Assembly (NCBI GenBank): GCA_020441735.1
Contig: JAGRLQ010000355.1
Span: forward strand, 1 to 5,694
DNA length: 5,694 nucleotides
Reading direction: 5' to 3'
DNA from: Nitratireductor sp.
GTDB taxonomy: Bacteria; Pseudomonadota; Alphaproteobacteria; Rhizobiales; Rhizobiaceae
A program made the position numbers and the translations under genes. Shown one piece after another: positions 1 to 5,479 of this stretch (the stretch's first letter is position 1; each line of letters begins with the position of its first letter). The notes under the pieces are model-generated. The model was not told where the DNA came from. It worked only from the letters and a program-made list of their open reading frames with translations, and did no database searches.

Positions 1-33
1 GCAGGGGCGAGCAGTGGTCAGGCGCAGCCCTGA

Positions 34-59
34 GGCAAAGCCAACGATTTGGCTTTGCC
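34..59. terminator. Perfect 10-bp hairpin, possible terminator of an upstream gene
   Basis: GGCAAAGCCA (34-43) and TGGCTTTGCC (50-59) are exact reverse complements around a 6-base loop. The hairpin starts straight after a TGA stop at 31-33. No T-run follows on the plus strand (AGCTGCG comes next), so it is not a canonical intrinsic terminator. It may instead protect a transcript end or be an unrelated palindrome. Confidence 0.35.
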
Positions 60-214
60 AGCTGCGAGCGCCCAAGCGCAAGCGCCGGGCTTAGGGCCCG
101 CACACATGCCCCAGGTGAGTTGGCGAGGCCGCCCTGCGGTTTGCATTTCACCAAAGAACTTTCAAGCCACGGATGCGGAGGTATCGCGTGAACGGCGGAG
201 CATGTCTATTCACC

Positions 215-315
215 CGTCATTCCGGGACTCCCCGAGAGGGGCGGGCCCGGAATCCAGAGCCGGGCGCTTTCAGAACTGGATTCCGGGCTCGCGTTTCACG
301 CGCCCCGGAATGACG
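215..315. repeat. Nested palindromic intergenic repeat (MITE/REP-like)
   Basis: The outer arms are CGTCATTCCGGG (215-226) and CCCGGAATGACG (304-315), exact reverse complements. Inside them lies a second perfect pair, CCCGGAATCCAG (246-257) and CTGGATTCCGGG (276-287). The ~101-bp unit can therefore fold as a long two-level hairpin. Palindromes of about 100 bp built on CATTCCGGG/CCCGGAATG are known as dispersed intergenic repeats in Rhizobiales; assignment to a named family is not made here. No transposase is present. The element stops one base before the AAAAGGAG ribosome binding site of the next gene, so a transcript entering from the left would carry the fold in its leader. Confidence 0.85.
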
Positions 316-323
316 AAAAGGAG
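316..323 (+). promoter_or_regulatory. Ribosome binding site of the Cys-rich protein
   Basis: AAAAGGAG sits 10 bases before ATG 334 and directly follows the right arm of the palindromic repeat. It is the main evidence for the internal start over the longer open frame. Confidence 0.6.
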
Positions 324-333
324 ATTGTGCTCC

Positions 334-726
334 ATGAACGATAAACCACGTCCCGACAGAGCCAATACCCCCGGCAACACAAGGCGCCGCTTTCGCGCCC
401 TGTGCACATTGGCCGAACTGCACGGCTACCGGGAAGACTGCCGGGCAGGGCGCTGCCGGGCGGCGCGCAAATGCAGCGGCGGGCCGCGCGGCACGTTTTC
501 GCGCTTTGGCATTCCCGCCTGCCTGTTGCGGGAGCACCTGCTGCTCGGCGGCGAGGGCGATGCCCAGGAATCCGTCACCCGCGTCTTGCTGAAAAGGAAA
601 CCGCCCGTCCGGCCGTATCAACCGTGGAACGAACTGCCCGCCGGCCGCCCCAAGCCGCAGCACTTCGTTTCCCGTTCAAAATGGCTGCCGCCTGACAGTG
701 AAGACAGCGCCAGCCCGTATGGTTAA
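334..726 (+). CDS. Small Cys-rich, Arg-rich hypothetical protein
   Basis: This 130-residue protein is of unrecognised function. ATG 334 is chosen because AAAAGGAG lies at 316-323, 10 bases upstream; the longer in-frame opening from 49 is mostly translated repeat. The N-terminal third is strongly basic (RRRFRAL, residues 17-23). A compact cysteine motif follows, REDCRAGRCRAARKCSGG, with C36, C41 and C47 in a C-x4-C-x5-C pattern. Small rhizobial hypothetical proteins with a similar Cys/Arg-rich motif exist as far as I recall, which favours a real gene. The motif could hold a metal or contact nucleic acid, but that is inference. The C-terminal half is proline-rich and of low predicted order. There is no signal peptide or membrane segment. 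The gene appears monocistronic, 187 bp before the next start. A 148-codon opening on the opposite strand (217-663) is judged a shadow. Confidence 0.55.
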   Translation: MNDKPRPDRANTPGNTRRRFRALCTLAELHGYREDCRAGRCRAARKCSGGPRGTFSRFGIPACLLREHLLLGGEGDAQESVTRVLLKRKPPVRPYQPWNELPAGRPKPQHFVSRSKWLPPDSEDSASPYG

Positions 727-824
727 CGGTTTCTAAACACTCGCTCACTTAACTTTGAAGTCAGATTCGGGGCCGGGACTTGAAAGCCGTATCGATTCCC
801 GTCCATGTTGGGGCGGCAAAGCCT

Positions 825-853
825 TTCAATGGTCACATTTGCGCCTATATAAC
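825..853 (+). promoter_or_regulatory. Possible promoter of the L,D-transpeptidase gene
   Basis: A TATATAAC block at 846-853 offers a -10-like TATAAC (848-853). TTCAAT (825-830) lies 17 bases upstream as a weak -35 candidate. The position, about 60 bases before the ATG, fits. The -35 match is poor, so this is suggestive only. The rest of the 727-913 gap shows no other structure. Confidence 0.3.
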
Positions 854-913
854 CGGCCATTCGCAGAGCACGTACTGAGCCCACACAGAGTACTGGCCCA
901 GTCCACGGGATTG

Positions 914-2176
914 ATGATGAAAAGACGCGATTTTCTTGGCGGCGCGACCGCATTGCTGGGCGCTTCGGCGGTTGCCGGGACAGGCGCGCGCGCTGAAAGC
1001 GTCATCGACCGCATTCTGAAGAACCCCGGTCACGGCAGCTGGAACGACCAGTTCGACGCCCAGAAATCGGGTGCTGCGCTCAACACGTCGAAATCGCCGA
1101 TTTTTTCCGACCAGACACCGCTTTATATCGAGCGGGCGATTGGCGAATACCGCCAGATCGTCTCGAGCGGCGGCTGGCCCGTCGTGCCGGCAAACCAGAA
1201 GCTGGAACTGGGCGCCACCTCGCGCAACGTGCCCCTGCTGCGCCAGCGCCTTGCGATCTCCGGCGACCTCGACCGCGCCGCCGGCAATTCCGACGTCTAC
1301 GACACCTGGGTGGTGGCAGCGGTAAAACGCTTCCAGGCCCGTCACGGCCTGCCGGCCGACGGCGTGCTCGGCCGCTTCACCTATGCGGCGATGAACATTC
1401 CCGCCTCGACGCGGCTCGGCCAGCTTGAAACCAATCTGGTGCGCCTGCGCGCCATGTCGGGTTTCCTCGGGCAGCGCTATGTCATGGTCAACATTCCCGC
1501 CGCCCACATCGAGGCGGTCGAAAACGGCCAGGTCGTCTCCCGCCACACCGCAATCGTCGGCAAGGTCGACCGCCAGTCGCCGATCCTCAATTCGAAGATT
1601 CACGAGATCAACCTCAATCCGTACTGGACGGCGCCGGTGTCCATCGTCAAGAAGGACATCATCCCGCTGATGCAGAAGGATCCGACCTATCTGACGCGCA
1701 ATGCGATCCGCATCTTCGCGCCCGATGGTACGGAAATCCCGCCGGAAAACGTCAACTGGAATTCCGAGGAAGCCGTCGACTACATGTTCCGCCAGGATCC
1801 CGGCCGCATCAACGCCATGGGTTCGGTGAAGATCAACTTCCACAATCCGCACGCCGTCTACATGCACGACACGCCGCAGCAGAGCCTGTTCGGCCGGCTG
1901 CTGCGCTTTGAATCCTCGGGCTGCGTGCGCGTGCAGAACGTGCGCGATCTGGTCGCCTGGCTCGCCAAGGACACGCCCGGCTGGTCACGGCGGGAAATCG
2001 AGCGCGTCATCGAAAGCGGCGACCGCACCGACATTCAACTCGCCGATCCCGTGCCGGTCTATTTCACCTATGTGACGGCCTGGGCAACGGAAGACGGCGT
2101 AGTGCAGTTCCGCGACGACATCTACCGTCGCGACGGCGTCGAGGAACTGGCGCTCGGCACCGGCACGACGCTTTAG
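914..2176 (+). CDS. Tat-exported L,D-transpeptidase, YcbB/LdtD class
   Basis: This 420-residue enzyme should act on peptidoglycan in the periplasm. L,D-transpeptidases cleave the L-Lys/mDAP-D-Ala bond of a donor tetrapeptide and form 3-3 cross-links. Residues 1-27 are a twin-arginine signal (KRRDFL, hydrophobic stretch, ARA before E28). Residues ~97-161 form a peptidoglycan-binding domain, with VKRFQARHGLPADGVLG at 137-153. Residues ~188-360 are the YkuD catalytic domain. Its nucleophile is C337 in SSGCVRV and its histidine is H318 in YMHDTP, 19 residues earlier. The NPYWTAPVSIVKKDI stretch and the following insert match the YcbB-type capping region. It is shorter than E. coli YcbB, about 615 residues. 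ATG 914 and ATG 917 are adjacent and both give the same signal; the upstream ACGGGA is a weak RBS. In Rhizobiales such enzymes support polar growth; that role here is inferred. Confidence 0.93.
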   Translation: MMKRRDFLGGATALLGASAVAGTGARAESVIDRILKNPGHGSWNDQFDAQKSGAALNTSKSPIFSDQTPLYIERAIGEYRQIVSSGGWPVVPANQKLELGATSRNVPLLRQRLAISGDLDRAAGNSDVYDTWVVAAVKRFQARHGLPADGVLGRFTYAAMNIPASTRLGQLETNLVRLRAMSGFLGQRYVMVNIPAAHIEAVENGQVVSRHTAIVGKVDRQSPILNSKIHEINLNPYWTAPVSIVKKDIIPLMQKDPTYLTRNAIRIFAPDGTEIPPENVNWNSEEAVDYMFRQDPGRINAMGSVKINFHNPHAVYMHDTPQQSLFGRLLRFESSGCVRVQNVRDLVAWLAKDTPGWSRREIERVIESGDRTDIQLADPVPVYFTYVTAWATEDGVVQFRDDIYRRDGVEELALGTGTTL

Positions 2177-2184
2177 GCTCTGCC

Positions 2185-2202
2185 TGCCTCCGGGCATTTT
2201 TT
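2185..2202 (+). terminator. Intrinsic terminator after the L,D-transpeptidase
   Basis: TGCC (2185-2188) pairs with GGCA (2193-2196) around TCCG, a UNCG-type tetraloop closed by C-G. Six T residues follow at 2197-2202. The stem is only 4 bp, but the tetraloop is exceptionally stable and the T-run immediate. It starts 9 bases after the stop codon. In the other direction no T-run follows the stem, so it serves the plus strand only. I see no clear terminator for the convergent minus-strand gene. Confidence 0.6.
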
Positions 2203-2235
2203 CATAAAAACTTATCCCCGCTGTGATTGCATCTT

Positions 2236-3252
2236 TTAGGCTGGTCTGGCTTCAAGCACAGACGGGTGGGCCGCATTGTTCTTGACGTGGCCGAGGGCGG
2301 CCAGTGCGTCGCGAACGGCACGGTCCAGCGGGGTGTGGGGCAGGGGGCCGGTAACGGCTTCAAGCACGCTGCCGTCCATGCGGTGTGGCTTCTGCCAGAG
2401 ATAGAACACCGCTTTCGTCTCGCGCATCATCGCGCTGAAGAGGCCGGCAATCGAAAGGACGATGCCGGGCAGGGCAGCGCGTTTCAGCTTTCGGCCCATC
2501 GCCTTCTCGGCCGCCGCCTGCATCTCGAGGCCTGTCACGGTGTGGCCGCCGAAGTGAAAGAGCGAGAAAGCCGGAAGGCTGTCAGCCTTGTCCGCGATCC
2601 GCACGAAGGCTTCGGCAAGATCGGGCAGATAGGCCCAGGCATGGGGGATATCTGCCTTGCCGGGCCAGGTGAAGATGCCCTTGCTGATCCGCTTGGCGAT
2701 GACGAGGTCGAACCATGAACCGGTGCCGTCGCCGCCGAAAAAGTCGCCGGCCCGCAGGATAACGGTCTTCACGCTGCCGCTCGCCGCCGCCTGCGCGAAC
2801 AGGGCTTCCATCCCGCATCGGATATTGGCCTTGCGGTGGTCCGGCCGTTGCGGGGTTTCCGGCTTCAGGATTTCCGGTAGGTCGGAGCCGAAATTGTAGA
2901 CATTGCCGGGGAAAAGATGCAGCGCATGATGTTTTTCAGCTGCCGCAAGCACGTTTTCGGCCATCGGCAGCGCCATTTCCTGCCAGTCGGTGTAGAGCGG
3001 GTTGAGGCTGTTGAAGATCACATCGGCGCCGGCGGTCGCGGCGATCAGCGCTTGCCGGTCGAGTGCATCGGCAGCCCGCAATGTGATGCCTTCGAGACGG
3101 GCAAGGGCATCGCATTTTCCCGAGCGGGTAATGGCGATGACATGCCAGCCGGCACGATGAAAGGCACGCGCTGCTTCGCGCGCAAGCCGTCCGTTGGCGC
3201 CGAGAACGGCAACGGTTCGGGCGGGTTGGTTGCGGGATTTCGAAGCGGTCAT
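2236..3252 (-). CDS. Atypical NAD(P)-binding SDR / epimerase-like protein
   Basis: This 338-residue cytosolic protein has an N-terminal Rossmann fold. AVLGANGRLA contains the GxxGxxA nucleotide loop (G18, G21, A24). R43 after the second strand (VIAITRS) hints at NADP(H) preference. DVIFNSLNP (77-85) and LHLFPGNVYNFG (111-122) fit the fourth and fifth strands of extended or atypical SDRs. The usual catalytic YxxxK is not evident: the expected helix reads HRKANIRCGME (139-149), without a Tyr. The C-terminal ~150 residues form the substrate domain. The substrate cannot be named. It may be a sugar-nucleotide or small-carbonyl reductase, or a non-catalytic NADPH sensor of the NmrA kind. AGGAGA lies 6 bases upstream of the ATG. 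It is divergent from the LysR-type gene, the standard layout for a regulator and its target, and convergent with the L,D-transpeptidase. Confidence 0.88.
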   Translation of the reverse strand: MTASKSRNQPARTVAVLGANGRLAREAARAFHRAGWHVIAITRSGKCDALARLEGITLRAADALDRQALIAATAGADVIFNSLNPLYTDWQEMALPMAENVLAAAEKHHALHLFPGNVYNFGSDLPEILKPETPQRPDHRKANIRCGMEALFAQAAASGSVKTVILRAGDFFGGDGTGSWFDLVIAKRISKGIFTWPGKADIPHAWAYLPDLAEAFVRIADKADSLPAFSLFHFGGHTVTGLEMQAAAEKAMGRKLKRAALPGIVLSIAGLFSAMMRETKAVFYLWQKPHRMDGSVLEAVTGPLPHTPLDRAVRDALAALGHVKNNAAHPSVLEARPA

Positions 3253-3258
3253 GGCTTG

Positions 3259-3264
3259 TCTCCT
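3259..3264 (-). promoter_or_regulatory. Ribosome binding site of the SDR gene
   Basis: On the minus strand AGGAGA lies 6 bases upstream of the ATG at 3252-3250, fixing that start. Confidence 0.7.
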
Positions 3265-3310
3265 GAAGCTGTTTGATGAGTTTGTTTCCGCCTCAAACCT
3301 TGCAATTCTG

Positions 3311-3366
3311 AAGAGAATAGAAAATAGAAGGTATTTGATGTTATATATTCATATTTGAATTCAAAA
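3311..3366. promoter_or_regulatory. Divergent promoter/operator region between SDR and LysR genes
   Basis: The core 3311-3360 has only 10 G/C in 50 bases, in a window otherwise GC-rich. It contains two direct copies of TATTTGA (3332-3338 and 3352-3358), 20 bases apart or about two helical turns. It also has an interrupted inverted repeat, ATTCA (3347-3351) with TGAAT (3356-3360), and a perfect 12-bp palindrome, TTTGAATTCAAA (3354-3365). LysR-type regulators commonly bind such dyads between themselves and a divergent target gene, repressing their own gene and activating the target. Clear -35/-10 pairs could not be assigned on either strand. Confidence 0.55.
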
Positions 3367-3370
3367 GGAG
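3363..3370 (+). promoter_or_regulatory. Ribosome binding site of the LysR-type gene
   Basis: AAAAGGAG lies 5 bases before ATG 3376. It selects that ATG over an in-frame TTG at 3355. Its first bases overlap the right arm of the TTTGAATTCAAA palindrome. Confidence 0.75.
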
Positions 3371-3375
3371 CGGCC

Positions 3376-4257
3376 ATGTTCGACTGGAATCTGATCCGAT
3401 CCTTTCTGGCGATCCTTGATGAGGGCTCGCTGGCTGCCGCCTCGCGCAAGACGGGAATCAGCCAGCCAACATTGGGCCGTCATGTGGACGAGTTGGAGGC
3501 AAGCCTCGGCGTGACGCTGTTTCAGCGCGGTCGCAGTGGCATGGCTGCGGCACCGGCGGCGCTGGAACTTGCGGAAAGCGCCCGCGAGATGGAGCGTGCA
3601 TCTGCCGACATCTCCCTGACCGCGACAGGTGCATCGCAGCAGGTCGGCGGCGTGGTACGCATCACCGCCAGCGACATCGTTGCAACTTATCTCCTGCCGC
3701 CGATCATTGCGGATCTGATGCGCGACCTGCCGGAAGTCGAAATCGAACTGGCGCCCTCGAACACGGTCGAAAACCTGCTGCGGCGCGATGCCGACATCGC
3801 CATCCGCATGGTTCGCCCGGCGCAGAACGACCTCATCGCCCGGCAGGTAAACGCGTTCGAAATGGGGATATACGCCCACAGCGCCTATCTCGAGCGAACA
3901 GGGACGCCGGACGACTTTGAAGCACTGAGCGGCCATACGCTCATCGGATATGACCGTTCCGATCTCATCCTGCGCGGTTTTGCGGAGCACGGCTACAAGG
4001 TCGACCGTTCCTTCTTCCGCTTTCGCTGCGACAACCAGATTACCGCCTTCGAAGTGCTGGTGGCAGGTGCGGGCATCGGCTTTGCGCCCAATGCGCTTGC
4101 CCGCCGCCATCCGGGCCTGCAGCGCATTTTGCCTGATATTCCGATCGAGGGATTGCCGATGTGGCTGACCTCGCACCGGGAATTACGGACGTCTCGCCGC
4201 ATCCGCCGGGTCAGCGACTATCTTGGCGAAAAACTCTCTGAACTGGACTTGCGGTAG
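3376..4257 (+). CDS. LysR-family transcriptional regulator
   Basis: This 293-residue protein has the usual LysR length and order. The N-terminal winged helix-turn-helix covers residues ~4-60. It has GSLAAASRKTGISQPTLGRH (17-36) as the recognition segment, then LEASLGVTLFQR (40-51), the family's hallmark end of the wing. A linker helix (about 61-88) leads to a periplasmic-binding-protein-like effector domain from residue ~93 (VVRITASDIVATYLLPP). The end of the wing is unusual: where relatives read LT-x-x-G, this one reads SGMAAAPAALELA. The effector is unknown. Being divergent from the SDR gene across an AT-rich, palindrome-bearing gap suggests it controls that gene and itself. The MBL-fold gene 143 bp downstream on the same strand could be cotranscribed, since no terminator is seen between them. 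Confidence 0.95.
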   Translation: MFDWNLIRSFLAILDEGSLAAASRKTGISQPTLGRHVDELEASLGVTLFQRGRSGMAAAPAALELAESAREMERASADISLTATGASQQVGGVVRITASDIVATYLLPPIIADLMRDLPEVEIELAPSNTVENLLRRDADIAIRMVRPAQNDLIARQVNAFEMGIYAHSAYLERTGTPDDFEALSGHTLIGYDRSDLILRGFAEHGYKVDRSFFRFRCDNQITAFEVLVAGAGIGFAPNALARRHPGLQRILPDIPIEGLPMWLTSHRELRTSRRIRRVSDYLGEKLSELDLR

Positions 4258-4289
4258 CAGGCCACCTTCGCAGCCGTGTTGCGTCCCTG

Positions 4290-4317
4290 TTGACACTGTG
4301 TTCGCCCGGCATTGATT
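4290..4317 (+). promoter_or_regulatory. Possible promoter of the MBL-fold gene
   Basis: TTGACA (4290-4295) is an exact -35 consensus. At 16 bases downstream TTGATT (4312-4317) is only a half match to a -10. Two better -10-like boxes, TATGAT (4327-4332) and TATATT (4339-4344), lack a matching -35 at proper spacing. The gap probably holds a promoter, but its exact place is uncertain. Confidence 0.35.
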
Positions 4318-4400
4318 CAACAAGGTTATGATCCAAGTTATATTTCCATGGGGCAGTGGTTCAAAGACGGGCCGGGGAAAACAGAGGAGAGGAAATCCAA

Positions 4401-5174
4401 ATGAAACAGACAAGACGACAGTTCATTGCCACCGCCTCGGCAGTTGCGGGCACGGTAACCCTGCTGCCCTACGCAGTTCGCGCCGCAGGCCACGGTGGTG
4501 ACGTATTCGAGGCTTCTGGTGGCAATATCACCGTCCATCCGGTCAATCACGCATCGGTCGTGCTGGAGACGCCCGCCGGCACAATCTACATCGATCCCGT
4601 CGGCGACGCTGCTGCCTACAGCGGTTTTCCGGCGCCCGACCTCATTCTCGTCACCCATGAGCACGGCGATCACTACAAGGCGGATACGCTTTCGGCCATC
4701 ATTGCCGACAACACGGTAATGATTACCAATCCGGCGGTTTTTGGCATGCTGCCGGATGATCTCAAGGCCAAGGCATCGGAAGTCGCCAATGGCGGTTCGA
4801 GCGAATTCAACGGCGTCTCGATCGAGGCAATCCCGGCCTACAACACCACCGCCGACCGCCTCAATTTCCATCCCCAGGGCCGCGACAACGGCTATGTGCT
4901 GGGTTTTGACGGATTGCGGGTCTATGTTTCCGGCGATTCCGAGGACATCCCCGAAATGCGCGCGCTGACGGGCATTGATCTGGCTTTTGTCTGCATGAAC
5001 CTGCCCTTCACGATGGACATTAATCAGGCGGCCTCGGCGGTTGCCGAGTTCAAGCCGAAATACGTCTATCCCTATCACTATCGCGGCCGCGATGGCGGCA
5101 CTCAGGATCCCGAGGCTTTCGCCAAGCTCGTTGGCGATGCCGTGGAGGTCAAACTGGGCAACTGGTACGGCTGA
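4401..5174 (+). CDS. Tat-exported MBL-fold metallo-hydrolase (UlaG/COG2220-like)
   Basis: This 257-residue protein is predicted to be periplasmic. Residues 1-28 are a twin-arginine signal: TRRQFI at 4-9, a hydrophobic stretch, and cleavage near AVRA/AG. The body is a single metallo-beta-lactamase fold. The metal motif HEHGDH occupies residues 86-91 (H86, H88, D90, H91). D179 in YVSGDSED is the bridging aspartate and H226 in YPYHYRG the final histidine. H157 in NFHPQG, next to the AYNTT segment, is the likely third ligand. NHASVVLE and IYIDPVGD match the metal-dependent hydrolase branch of COG2220 rather than true beta-lactamases. The substrate cannot be told, and antibiotic resistance should not be inferred. 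ATG 4401 is chosen because GAGGAGAGGA lies at 4384-4393. The gene ends at its own terminator and is separate from glyA. Confidence 0.9.
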   Translation: MKQTRRQFIATASAVAGTVTLLPYAVRAAGHGGDVFEASGGNITVHPVNHASVVLETPAGTIYIDPVGDAAAYSGFPAPDLILVTHEHGDHYKADTLSAIIADNTVMITNPAVFGMLPDDLKAKASEVANGGSSEFNGVSIEAIPAYNTTADRLNFHPQGRDNGYVLGFDGLRVYVSGDSEDIPEMRALTGIDLAFVCMNLPFTMDINQAASAVAEFKPKYVYPYHYRGRDGGTQDPEAFAKLVGDAVEVKLGNWYG

Positions 5175-5204
5175 CCGGGCTGAACACACTGCATTGAGAA
5201 GATC

Positions 5205-5237
5205 ACCGCGCCTGCAATGCCCTGCGGGCGCGGTTTT
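5205..5237 (+). terminator. Strong intrinsic terminator after the MBL-fold gene
   Basis: ACCGCGCC (5205-5212) pairs exactly with GGCGCGGT (5227-5234). The stem continues inward for four more pairs (5213-5216 with 5223-5226, one a U-G wobble), leaving a 6-base loop at 5217-5222. TTTT follows at 5234-5237. The hairpin starts 30 bases after the stop codon. It should separate the MBL-fold gene from glyA. Confidence 0.8.
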
Positions 5238-5479
5238 GCTGTTTGCGCGGCGAAATTCGCCGCACGTCGCAAAAACCATGACAAAACGGCGCAAAAACAC
5301 GGGTGTGCGGGCGGCATTCGGCGTTTAAGCGCGTTCTGTGGAAAAACACCGCATGGACCTGCTGTGACAATGCAGTCATTGGTTCGCGTGGCCAATTGGG
5401 GTATTGGAGCGCGCAATCCCCGCACAGGGCGTCGCCACAACCGTCCCGCACCAACAGAATCGCTCAGGAGCATCCCGTC
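5238..5479 (+). other. Leader region upstream of glyA
   Basis: With the terminator this is a 305-bp gap without a convincing gene. It contains a near-perfect 17-bp palindrome, GCGGCGAA-A-TTCGCCGC (5247-5263), with no T-run. Two CGCAAAAAC copies follow shortly after. CAATG/CATTG forms a 5-bp hairpin at 5368-5381. GGGG-T-ATTG pairs with CAATCCCC (5398-5421) as an 8-bp stem with one bulge and a 7-base loop. A possible but weak promoter is TTGGTT (5379-5384) with TATTGG (5402-5407), 17 bases apart. A 16-codon opening at 5278-5328 lacks a ribosome binding site. No known riboswitch is recognised by eye. Confidence 0.45.
5465..5470 (+). promoter_or_regulatory. Ribosome binding site of glyA
   Basis: CAGGAG lies 9 bases before ATG 5480 and fixes that start. 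Confidence 0.65.

Larger units (their letters stand above)
1..333. other. Intergenic stretch without a convincing gene
   Basis: No reading frame here has both a ribosome binding site and protein-like composition. The stretch contains a perfect 10-bp hairpin at 34-59, a smaller CGGGC/GCCCG hairpin at 86-100, and a nested palindromic repeat at 215-315. The first 33 bases are open in frame 1 and end in TGA at 31-33, just before the hairpin. They could be the tail of a gene lying to the left, but ten codons cannot prove this. A frame open from position 49 runs through the repeat into the downstream gene. Its upstream part lacks a start signal and reads as translated repeat. Confidence 0.6.

Noticed and set aside
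1..33. Possible C-terminal tail of a gene to the left, ending in TGA
   Set aside because: Ten codons with no recognisable motif are not enough to call a gene.
217..663. 148-codon opening on the minus strand
   Set aside because: It is antisense to the Cys-rich gene, its end reads through the palindromic repeat, and its Ala/Arg-rich composition is typical of a shadow frame in GC-rich DNA.
755..913. In-frame N-terminal extension of the L,D-transpeptidase
   Set aside because: It would bury the twin-arginine signal inside the protein, starts at a TTG, and has no protein-like character.
845..1867. 340-codon opening on the minus strand
   Set aside because: It is antisense to the L,D-transpeptidase, whose domains and catalytic residues are clear; its His/Asp/Arg-rich make-up is that of a mirror frame.
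3361..4176. 271-codon opening on the minus strand
   Set aside because: It is antisense to a full-length LysR-type regulator and shows no family motif.
4401..5174. Antibiotic-degrading metallo-beta-lactamase
   Set aside because: The motifs fit the general COG2220 hydrolase branch rather than class B beta-lactamases.
5247..5263. 17-bp palindrome as a terminator
   Set aside because: No T-run follows on either strand, and a strong terminator already lies just upstream.
4338..5300. 320-codon opening on the minus strand
   Set aside because: It is antisense to the MBL-fold gene and crosses its terminator hairpin; no motif is seen.
5278..5328. 16-codon opening (MTKRRKNTGVRAAFGV) as a glyA leader peptide
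   Set aside because: It has no ribosome binding site, no run of Gly or Ser codons, and lies about 150 bases before glyA.
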